In this document: positions 1 through 5,915 of the stretch, in pieces
How the letters are laid out: each line of letters starts with the position of its first letter
Numbering within the stretch: position 1 is the first letter of the stretch
Origin: Burkholderiaceae bacterium
GTDB taxonomy: Bacteria > Pseudomonadota > Gammaproteobacteria > Burkholderiales > Burkholderiaceae_F
Assembly (NCBI GenBank): GCA_013696665.1
Contig: JACCYC010000244.1
Coordinates: 1-8,435, forward strand
DNA length: 8,435 nucleotides
Direction: 5' to 3'
Made by a program: the position numbers and the translations under genes
Notes under the pieces: model-generated
What the model was told of the DNA's origin: nothing
What the model saw: the letters and a program-made list of their open reading frames with translations, nothing else
Database searches by the model: none

Positions 1-34
1 TCCTGTGCCGGCAGACTACTGCGAGCAAAATCGC

Positions 35-111
35 TGGTCGGGGTGGGGGGATTCGAACTCCCGACATCCTGCTCCCAAAGCAGGCGCGCTACCAGGCTGC
101 GCTACACCCCG
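35..111 (-). tRNA. tRNA-Pro (anticodon UGG)
   Basis: Read on the minus strand, this is a complete 77-base cloverleaf with an encoded 3' CCA (plus-strand TGG at 35-37). The acceptor stem pairs CGGGGTG with CACCCCG, followed by discriminator A. The D-arm has the GCGCAGCCTGGTAGCGC pattern, the anticodon arm is CCTGC-TTTGGGA-GCAGG with anticodon TGG at 77-75, and the T-loop is GTTCGAATC. It delivers proline to CCN codons, mainly CCA/CCG. It lies 35 bases after the phoR stop on the same strand, so it could be reached by read-through or have its own promoter. The 34 bases beyond it, to the window edge, show nothing I can identify. Confidence 0.97.
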
Positions 112-114
112 AGG

Positions 115-150
115 GCGACGAATAATAACGCACCCCTGCACAATTGCTAC
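115..150 (-). promoter_or_regulatory. Possible promoter for tRNA-Pro
   Basis: On the minus strand the phoR-tRNA gap holds TATTAT (127-122), a 5/6 match to a sigma-70 -10 box. It is followed by a GC-rich stretch (CGTCGCCC) of the kind seen as a discriminator in stringently controlled stable-RNA promoters. A start site near 115 would leave a leader of about four bases before the mature tRNA. The -35 position (about 150-145, GTAGCA) overlaps the phoR stop and matches only half the consensus, so the call is weak. The alternative is processing from phoR read-through. Confidence 0.27.
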
Positions 151-1487
151 GCGACGGCCACCACGGCATTACTTTGCGCGAGCAATCTCTCAGGCGGTAG
201 CACTGCCGAGAAAACGCTGCCACGGCCGACGTCGGATTGAACGTCGAGGTGGCCGCCGTGCCTCAGCAGCACATGCTTGACGATCGCCAAACCAAGCCCG
301 GTTCCACCCGTTTCGCGTGATCGACTCTTGTCGACTCGATAAAAGCGCTCGGTCAGCCGTGCGATGTGCTCGGTTGCAATGCCGATGCCGGTATCGGTCA
401 CGTTGAGACGGCCGCCATTCGCATCCTCGTGCCACGACAGTGAAATGGTGCCGCCGGCGGGCGTGTAACGCACCGCATTCGAAACGATGTTGCCAAAGGC
501 GCTGCGTAATTCCTCGCGGCTTCCGAGGACGAAGCCTGGCGTCAGGTCGACATTGATCTGATGCCGGCCGAGGGATAACGCACGCGCTTCGTCGGCGACT
601 TCGCGCACCAGTTGACCCACGTCGACCACTTCGTCAGTAACCAGCGTGTCGCGCGACTCGAGTCGCGACAACGTCAATAGGTCTTCAACAAGCCGGTGCA
701 TGCGCTGCGCTTGCTCGTGCATCAACTGCAGATGATGCTGGCGCGTTGCGCCGTTCTCTGCCTGCGCATCGATCAACATTTCCAGGAACCCGTTGACGAC
801 GGTCAGCGGCGTTCGTAGCTCGTGCGATACGTTTGCGATGAAGTCGCGCCGTACCGCATCGACGCGCTCGCCCTGCGTGATGTCGCGCGTAATCAGAATC
901 GAGCGCGCTAGCTCGAATTCGACGACGCGTACCTCGAGCGCGAGCCCGGGCCGCGCCATTGGCTGAAATACGAGCGCCGATTCGAAGCGCGCCGAGGTCA
1001 TGTAGCCGACAAACTCCGGGTCGCGCACCAGGTTCGTGACGCGCAAACCCTGATCGGCGCGCAGCGAAATGCCCAGATGTTGCTCGGCGACCGGATTGCA
1101 CCAGTCGATCTGAAGCGTGGCGTCAATCAGCACGATGCCTTCGGGCAGAGCACTGATGGTGCGACGAAAGCGCTCTTCGTTTTCCTGCAGTCGGCGCTCG
1201 TTTTGTTCTGTATTGCGTCGCACCCGGTATAGGCGCGCGAACACGTCACTCCAGATGCCCCAGCCCTCGGGTATGGCGTCGAGGTCGGGGCGCTCAAGCC
1301 ACGCAGCGAGCAAGCTGGTGTACACCAGATGCATAACCAGCAGGGCGACCAACCCTGCCACCGCAACCGACAGCCCGATTGTCGGACTCGACAGTAGGCC
1401 GACTACGCTCGACACGGCGGCAAGTAGTGCAAGCCGTGCAGCAGCAGGCGCCAGCACGGCGAAACGATGGGAGTCCATCGCGCGCAT
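147..1487 (-). CDS. phoR: Phosphate regulon sensor histidine kinase PhoR
   Basis: This 446-residue protein is the membrane sensor kinase that phosphorylates PhoB when phosphate is scarce and dephosphorylates it when Pst/PhoU report sufficiency. Two closely spaced membrane segments (about 10-32 and 36-63) leave almost no periplasmic loop, as usual for PhoR, which reads the transporter rather than phosphate itself. A PAS-like domain follows (about 105-200). The HisKA box is SHELRTPLT with phospho-acceptor His222. The ATPase domain shows the N box (N333/N337), G1 DTGIG (365-369), F box RFYRVD (381-386) and G2 GGTGLGL (394-400). Length is typical. The chosen ATG has no strong ribosome site; a second ATG three codons on (1478) is equally possible. 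It starts 10 bases after the glycosyltransferase stop, so it is probably cotranscribed with that gene. It is separated from phoB by two genes, unlike the usual phoB-phoR adjacency. Confidence 0.95.
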   Translation of the reverse strand: MRAMDSHRFAVLAPAAARLALLAAVSSVVGLLSSPTIGLSVAVAGLVALLVMHLVYTSLLAAWLERPDLDAIPEGWGIWSDVFARLYRVRRNTEQNERRLQENEERFRRTISALPEGIVLIDATLQIDWCNPVAEQHLGISLRADQGLRVTNLVRDPEFVGYMTSARFESALVFQPMARPGLALEVRVVEFELARSILITRDITQGERVDAVRRDFIANVSHELRTPLTVVNGFLEMLIDAQAENGATRQHHLQLMHEQAQRMHRLVEDLLTLSRLESRDTLVTDEVVDVGQLVREVADEARALSLGRHQINVDLTPGFVLGSREELRSAFGNIVSNAVRYTPAGGTISLSWHEDANGGRLNVTDTGIGIATEHIARLTERFYRVDKSRSRETGGTGLGLAIVKHVLLRHGGHLDVQSDVGRGSVFSAVLPPERLLAQSNAVVAVA

Positions 1488-1497
1488 GAAACGCAGT

Positions 1498-2586
1498 TTA
1501 GCGCCTGCCTTTCACCAACGACGCTGCAACGACAGGCCTATAGGCTGTTTGCGAGAATCTGTGCAAATCGACCGGACCGTGCAAAGGCATCTGCAAGCTC
1601 GCAAACTGACGCGTGGCGGCGGCCCAGCTGTGATCGAGCGCGAAGCGCCGGCAGGCAGAGCGTTCAATTCGCAGCGCCCGCAAAGCGGCGCGCTGCAGAT
1701 CATCATCGAGCACTGCAACGTCACTTCCTCCGAGCACATCCTGCGGCCCCTGCACCGGATAAGCGGCGACCGGCGTGCCGCATGCCAGCGCTTCCAGCAT
1801 CACCAGCCCGAATGTGTCCGTGCGGCTTGGGAAAACAAACACGTCTGCAGCGCAGTACAACTGCGCCAGTTCCTTGCGGTCGAGAACGCCGAGGAACATC
1901 ACTTCAGGGAAGCGGCGTTTCAGCGTTTCAAGTGCCGGTCCGACCCCCGCAACCACTCGAGTCCCCGGTAGGTCAAGCCGCAAAAATGCCTCGATGTTCT
2001 TCTCGACCGAAACGCGGCCGACGCACAAAAACACGGGTCCCTTGACCGACAGTGGAAGAGGCTTCACAGGCTGAAAGGCCTCGGTATCGACACCACGGGT
2101 CCAATGCGCGACGTTGTCGATACCCGCGCTGCGCAACTCGCGCTCGACGCTCGGCGTCGGCGCCATCACGTTCGTCGCGCTGCGGTGGAAGCGCCTCAGG
2201 AATGCGTAGGTCCAAGATTCGGGCACACCGAACATGGCGTGCAGATACTGCGGGAAGCGCGTGTGATATGCGGTCGTGAACGGCAGCCGGTGACGGCGGC
2301 AGAAGCGCGCGGCTGCCAGACCGAGGGGTCCTTCAGTTGCCACGTGAATCGCCATCTCCCCGCTGGCCGCAAGTTCCAGCGCGAGCAGTTTCGCCAGCCG
2401 CCGGTACGGCAGCAATGACAGGTCGATACCGGAGTATCCCGGGCAAGGAACCGTTACAAAATCACGCGGACTGATTACGGCAACCGTGTGGCCGCCTCGC
2501 TCAAGTTCGCGGTTGGTTGCCTGAATCGTTCTGACAACACCGTTGACTTGCGGCTCCCACGCATCGCTCACGGTAATGATCTTCAT
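1498..2586 (-). CDS. GT4-family glycosyltransferase, Agt-like (putative glycolipid synthase)
   Basis: This 362-residue protein is a retaining GT-B glycosyltransferase of family GT4. Visible signatures are the N-terminal acceptor-side motif SDAWEPQVNGVVRT (7-20), ATEGPLGL (83-90), YHTRFPQY (107-114), the GVDT loop (165-168), the nucleotide-sugar phosphate-binding GRVSVEKN (190-197, R191/K196), and the C-terminal SRTDTFGLVMLEALACGTP. In the last motif the E-x7-E pair appears as D257-x7-E265. The start is the ATG at 2586, which overlaps the preceding metallophosphoesterase stop as ATGA, with GTGGAA just upstream. An 18-codon upstream extension is possible but lies inside that gene and is not family-like. 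No signal peptide or membrane helix is seen, so a peripheral inner-membrane enzyme is likely. Database labels for such proteins are usually mannosyltransferase or family 1 glycosyltransferase. The partner gene and Pho context suggest glycosylation of diacylglycerol during phosphate starvation, as for Agt. Sugar and acceptor cannot be read from sequence. Confidence 0.85.
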   Translation of the reverse strand: MKIITVSDAWEPQVNGVVRTIQATNRELERGGHTVAVISPRDFVTVPCPGYSGIDLSLLPYRRLAKLLALELAASGEMAIHVATEGPLGLAAARFCRRHRLPFTTAYHTRFPQYLHAMFGVPESWTYAFLRRFHRSATNVMAPTPSVERELRSAGIDNVAHWTRGVDTEAFQPVKPLPLSVKGPVFLCVGRVSVEKNIEAFLRLDLPGTRVVAGVGPALETLKRRFPEVMFLGVLDRKELAQLYCAADVFVFPSRTDTFGLVMLEALACGTPVAAYPVQGPQDVLGGSDVAVLDDDLQRAALRALRIERSACRRFALDHSWAAATRQFASLQMPLHGPVDLHRFSQTAYRPVVAASLVKGRR

Positions 2587-3525
2587 GAAGTTTCCACAAG
2601 AACTGGACGTGTCGGCTGTGCAATGACCGGCTCGTCCCACCGCAAAACGTGCGTGCCCGGCGCAGCCCTGCTGTTCCAGCGAACGATTTTCAACTCGCCT
2701 TCGTGCGTTTCAACCAGCGCTGACAGGCTTTCTACCCAATCGCCGTCGTTGCAATAGAGCAATCCATCCAAAGTACGAATCTCCGGCTTGTGGATGTGCC
2801 CACACACCACTCCGTCGTATCCGCGGCGCCGCGCTTCGCGCAGCAGCACGCGTTCGAAGTCGGAAATAAAGCTGACGGCGTTTTTGACCTTGTGCTTCAG
2901 GTATTGCGACAGCGACCAATATCCCAACCCCAGCCGGTGGCGCGCGCGGTTGAAGTGATTGTTGAGCCACAAGATGAATTCGTAAAGCGAGTCACCAATG
3001 TTGGCCAGCCATTTCGCGTGCTGAATCACGCCGTCGGCAAAGTCACCGTGCACCACCCACAGCCGTCTTCCATCGAGCAGCGTGTGCACTGCTTCGCTGC
3101 ATATTGCAATCGCCGAAGCTAAGCCCAACGAACTGGCGACCAGCCTCATCATGGTTGCCGGGCACATAGATGACTTGCGTGCCCTTGCGGGCTTTCCGCA
3201 ATAACTTCTGAACGACGTCGTTATGGGTCTGCGGCCAGTAAAAACCTTTTTTCAGCGCCCAGCCGTCAATGATGTCGCCGACCAAGTACAGCCGGTCAGC
3301 CTCGGCGTGGCGCAAAAAGTCGAGCAGGTACTCGGCTTTGCAACCGCGCGTTCCGAGATGAATATCCGAAATAAAAATGGCACGGTAGCGGTGCGTGCCC
3401 TCCTGTTCTCCGGCCGCGGGAACATCGTCAGTCTGCGGCGGTGACGGCGTCGGATCGATCGCAGCCGGCAACGACTTGGCTGAGAGACCCCATGACGTGA
3501 ATGGCAGCGTTAACCACTGGTTCAT
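2583..3525 (-). pseudogene. Frameshifted calcineurin-like metallophosphoesterase, PlcP-like (often labelled UDP-2,3-diacylglucosamine diphosphatase)
   Basis: Two overlapping reading frames together make one metallophosphoesterase of about 313 residues. The first frame (from ATG 3525) carries SDIHLGT (53-59, metal ligands D54/H56), VGDIIDG (82-88) and PGNHDE (122-127). The second frame, to stop 2583, carries VVHGD, a YWSLSQYLKHKVKNAVSFI stretch, CGHIHKPE and YCNDGDWVES. All five metal-site blocks are therefore present, but the frame changes near 3105-3112, right after LSFGD. The first frame then runs on to a stop at 3043. The site looks like a 2-base loss (GATATTGC to GATTGC would restore FGDIAICSEAVHT) or a 1-base gain. 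GNHDE rather than the GNRDF of true LpxH argues against lipid A synthesis and for the PlcP-type phospholipid-phosphatase branch. The first 45 residues are Pro/Ala-rich and do not look conserved. No slippery heptamer is visible, so programmed frameshifting is unlikely. It may be intact if the shift is a sequencing error. Confidence 0.85.
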
Positions 3526-3534
3526 GGGAAGGGC

Positions 3535-3568
3535 AGCGTACGAGGCGCGCGTGACTCGCCCATGACAA
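3535..3568 (-). promoter_or_regulatory. Candidate Pho box plus -10 element upstream of the metallophosphoesterase
   Basis: On the minus strand, 3568-3551 reads TTGTCAT-GGGC-GAGTCAC. Against the PhoB consensus CTGTCAT-N4-CTGTCAC this is 6/7 and 5/7, with the correct 11-base repeat period; the spacer is GC-rich rather than the usual AT-rich. Exactly 10 bases downstream lies TACGCT (3540-3535), which keeps the three most conserved -10 positions (T1, A2, T6). This is the spacing expected when a Pho box replaces the -35 element. A start site near 3528 would put transcription almost at the ATG (3525), giving a near-leaderless message. The element would give the metallophosphoesterase-glycosyltransferase-phoR segment its own phosphate-responsive promoter. 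Confidence 0.5.
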
Positions 3569-3597
3569 ATAATCCCTCGATCTTGCTAATTCAAGGG
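3569..3597 (-). terminator. Terminator-like hairpin after phoB (possible attenuator)
   Basis: On the minus strand, CCCTTGA (3597-3591) pairs with TCGAGGG (3580-3574) over 7 base pairs with one G-U, around a 10-base loop. ATTATTTGTC follows, containing six T in ten bases. It starts 20 bases past the phoB stop. The stem is short and the T-tract interrupted, so it is more likely a partial terminator than a full stop. It would reduce read-through from the pst-phoUB message into the downstream genes, leaving the adjacent Pho box to drive them. Confidence 0.38.
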
Positions 3598-3617
3598 CTT
3601 GTTGCCGTTTGTTCAGT

Positions 3618-4316
3618 TTACTGTTCAGGTCGCGTCGATAATCGGTATCCGAGCCCGCGTACCGTCTGAATCAGATGTTGCGCGTCCACTGGAACCAACG
3701 CCTTGCGCATGCGCAGTACGTGCACATCGACCGTACGCTCCTCGATGAACACGTGGTCGCCCCACACACTGTCGAGCAGCTGCGTGCGAGAGAACACCCG
3801 GTCGGGATGGCTGATGAGAAATTTGAGCAGCTTGAACTCTGCAAGCCCCATTTTGATCGCCGTTCCGCCAACCAGTATTTCGTGTCGAGACGGATCGACT
3901 GTCAGCGGACCGTATTCCAGCGGCTCCCCGCTGTGCTCGGGGGAACGGCGCCTGAAAACGGCGCGCATGCGCGCGATCAGCTCGCGCGGCGAAAATGGCT
4001 TGACGACGTAATCATCGGCGCCGTTGTCCAGCCCGACCACTTTATCGGCTTCGTTTCCTTTGGCGGTCAGCATGATCACCGGAACGACCTTGGTGCGCTC
4101 GTGCGCGCGCAGGTCCTTCAGCAGCTCAATGCCTGATTTGTCCGGCAGCATCCAGTCGAGCAGGACCATGTCGGGTAGCTCACGATCGATCGCGTCGCGC
4201 CCGGCGCCGACCGAATCGGCGCGCCGCACCGTATAGCCCTGCGTGGTACACGTGTATGCCACCAATTCCTGAATTGCCGGTTCGTCCTCGATTATCAAAA
4301 TCGACGCAGCGGTCAT
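3618..4316 (-). CDS. phoB: Phosphate regulon response regulator PhoB
   Basis: This 232-residue protein is the OmpR/PhoB-family transcription factor that binds Pho boxes once phosphorylated by PhoR. The receiver domain (about 4-120) shows acidic E10/D11, phospho-acceptor D54 in VLLDWMLPDKSG, T84 in IMLTAKG and K106 in VVKPFSP. The C-terminal winged helix (about 132-228) has the YGPLTVDPSRHEI entry, the TVDVHVLRMRKAL recognition-helix region, and ends in the IQTVRGLGYRL wing. The ATG at 4316 is chosen because MTAASILIIEDEPA is the standard family N-terminus and the codon overlaps the phoU stop as ATGA, which suggests translational coupling. An upstream extension in the same frame lies within phoU and is not credible. 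The gene after it is not phoR, which is unusual. Confidence 0.97.
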   Translation of the reverse strand: MTAASILIIEDEPAIQELVAYTCTTQGYTVRRADSVGAGRDAIDRELPDMVLLDWMLPDKSGIELLKDLRAHERTKVVPVIMLTAKGNEADKVVGLDNGADDYVVKPFSPRELIARMRAVFRRRSPEHSGEPLEYGPLTVDPSRHEILVGGTAIKMGLAEFKLLKFLISHPDRVFSRTQLLDSVWGDHVFIEERTVDVHVLRMRKALVPVDAQHLIQTVRGLGYRLSTRPEQ

Positions 4317-5026
4317 GCCCTGGCCACCGCGCGCTCGACATCTTCGAGCGATTGATGGCGCGCATCCCAACCCTGCGAAATGAAGATCACGTGCTCCGCG
4401 ACATTCTTGGCATGATCGCCGATGCGTTCGATCGCCTTGGCGACCCATACACAATCGAGTGAAGACGAGATTGTCCGCGGGTCTTCCATCATGAAAGTGA
4501 TCAACTGCCGCAATACTGCGCGGAAACGATCGTCGACGCCGAGATCATCCTTGATGATCGTGGCTGCGGACTGCGGATCCATTCGCGCGAAGGCGTCGAG
4601 CGTACGGCGCAGCATCGACGCCGCAGCCTCGCCTGAATACTTGATGTCCGGAATGCGGTTCAGCCGCGAGTTATCGTGCTTCTCGTGCAACCACTTGACT
4701 GCGCGAGCGATCTTGCAGGCTTCGTCTCCAACTCTTTCCAGGTCCGTGATGACCTTCGCGACGCCCGTGATCATGCGCAGGTCGCCGGCGGTTGGCTGGC
4801 GACGCGCGATCACGTAGTTGACCATTTGATCAACACCCATCTCGAGTTCGTTGACCCGCTTGTCTGCGTCAATTGCCTGCTGAGCCAGTGTCAGATCAGC
4901 CCTCTCGAACGCGTCGAGCGCGGTACGCACCTGTGATTCGACCAACCCACCCATCTGCAGCACGCGCGAGCGCATTGCTTCGAGTTCTTCGTCGTATCTG
5001 CGCATTGAATGGTCGGAGCTCTGCAT
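4313..5026 (-). CDS. phoU: Phosphate signalling complex protein PhoU
   Basis: This 237-residue, all-helical protein has the duplicated PhoU domain. Each half carries the E-R-x-G-D-x-x-x-(N/K) metal-binding signature: DLERVGDEACKIA in the first and AIERIGDHAKNVAEHVIF in the second. PhoU is a cytoplasmic partner of PstB and of the PhoR PAS domain. It keeps PhoR in its phosphatase state when phosphate is plentiful and restrains phosphate uptake. Length is normal. The ATG at 5026 is supported by AGGGA six bases upstream (5037-5033). It follows pstB by 35 bases, and its stop overlaps the phoB start by four bases. The family is sometimes annotated as a transport-system accessory protein, which is the same protein. 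Confidence 0.97.
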   Translation of the reverse strand: MQSSDHSMRRYDEELEAMRSRVLQMGGLVESQVRTALDAFERADLTLAQQAIDADKRVNELEMGVDQMVNYVIARRQPTAGDLRMITGVAKVITDLERVGDEACKIARAVKWLHEKHDNSRLNRIPDIKYSGEAAASMLRRTLDAFARMDPQSAATIIKDDLGVDDRFRAVLRQLITFMMEDPRTISSSLDCVWVAKAIERIGDHAKNVAEHVIFISQGWDARHQSLEDVERAVARA

Positions 5027-5032
5027 GTTGCT

Positions 5033-5037
5033 TCCCT
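5033..5037 (-). promoter_or_regulatory. phoU ribosome binding site
   Basis: AGGGA within AAAGGGAAG sits six bases before the phoU ATG. It is the clearest Shine-Dalgarno site in the window and fixes the phoU start at 5026. Confidence 0.7.
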
Positions 5038-5061
5038 TTGAATTTCCTGGTCCGGCAGCGT

Positions 5062-5907
5062 TCAGCCGAATCTTCCCGTGATGTAGTCCTCGGTTTCTTT
5101 GCGCTTGGGCTTGATGAATATCTGATCCGTTTCACCGAACTCCACCAGGTCCCCGAGATACATGTAGGCGGTGTAGTCGGAAACGCGCGCGGCCTGCTGC
5201 ATGTTGTGCGTCACTATCGCCACCGTGTAATCGCTCTTGAGCTCGTCGATCAGCTCCTCGATTTTCGAGGTCGAAATCGGGTCGAGAGCCGAGCATGGCT
5301 CATCGAACAAGATGATCTCGGGCTTGACCGCGATTCCGCGCGCGATGCACAGACGCTGCTGCTGACCACCCGACAAACTGGTACCGGTTTGCTGCAGCTT
5401 GTCCTTCACCTCATTCCACAGAGCGGCCTTGCGCAGTGCCCATTCGACGCGTTCGTCCATCGCCGAGCGCGACATGCTTTCGAACAAGCGCACGCCGAAC
5501 GCGATGTTGTCGTAAATCGACATCGGAAACGGTGTCGGCTTCTGAAAGATCATGCCGATCTTGGCGCGCACCAGCGCCACGTCTTCCTTTGAAGTCAGGA
5601 TATTCTCGCCGTCGACGTTGACCTCGCCCTCGGCACGCTGGTCTGGGTACAGCTCGTACATCCGGTTGAACACGCGCAGCAATGTCGACTTGCCGCAGCC
5701 TGATGGCCCAATGAACGCCGTAACTTTTTTCTCTGCAATCTGCAGATTAATATCCTTCAGCGCCTTGAACTTGCCATAGTAGAAGTTCAGGTCGCGCACC
5801 TGCATCTTGATACGCTCGCCGGCAAGCTTGCCTTCCGCCGCCGGTGCATTCGCGGCGTGCGGGGCGGCCGCCGGACTCGTGCTTGCAATCGCGCCTTCCA
5901 TCATCAT
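5062..5907 (-). CDS. pstB: Phosphate ABC transporter ATP-binding protein PstB
   Basis: This 281-residue protein is the ATPase that powers phosphate import through PstC/PstA. All nucleotide-binding elements are present: Walker A GPSGCGKS (67-74), Q-loop FQKPTPFPMS (Q122), ABC signature LSGGQQQR (178-185), Walker B IILFDEP (198-204) and H-loop H234 in IVTHN. PFPMSIYDN and DEPCSALDPIST are PstB hallmarks. Residues 1-33 form an Ala/Pro-rich extension without family conservation. The start is ambiguous among three consecutive ATG codons (5907, 5904, 5901). The outermost is used here, though a purine-rich GAAAGAA directly upstream would suit the third better. It starts 8 bases after the pstA stop, so it is in the same operon. 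PstB is also the likely docking point for PhoU in phosphate signalling. Confidence 0.97.
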   Translation of the reverse strand: MMMEGAIASTSPAAAPHAANAPAAEGKLAGERIKMQVRDLNFYYGKFKALKDINLQIAEKKVTAFIGPSGCGKSTLLRVFNRMYELYPDQRAEGEVNVDGENILTSKEDVALVRAKIGMIFQKPTPFPMSIYDNIAFGVRLFESMSRSAMDERVEWALRKAALWNEVKDKLQQTGTSLSGGQQQRLCIARGIAVKPEIILFDEPCSALDPISTSKIEELIDELKSDYTVAIVTHNMQQAARVSDYTAYMYLGDLVEFGETDQIFIKPKRKETEDYITGRFG

Positions 5908-5915
5908 TTCTTTCG

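Noticed and set aside
1117..1971. Long plus-strand open frame (284 codons) opposite phoR and the glycosyltransferase
   Set aside because: It is antisense to two well-supported genes, rich in Arg/Ser/Ala as expected for shadow frames in GC-rich DNA, has no recognisable domain and spans the gene junction.
3100..3115. Programmed ribosomal frameshift in the metallophosphoesterase
   Set aside because: There is no slippery heptamer, no nearby Shine-Dalgarno-like stimulator and no obvious downstream pseudoknot, and the family is not known for recoding.
3043..3167. Two separate overlapping small proteins in place of one metallophosphoesterase
   Set aside because: Each half carries only part of the metal site and the apparent start at 3167 lies in the overlap; joining the two frames gives one complete family member.
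4317..4454. Longer phoB start 46 codons upstream
   Set aside because: The extension lies inside phoU in another frame and does not resemble the PhoB N-terminus; the ATG overlapping the phoU stop is standard.
4873..5592. Plus-strand open frame (239 codons) opposite phoU and pstB
   Set aside because: It mirrors the phoU and pstB coding sequence; no motif, no ribosome site, and it crosses an intergenic junction.
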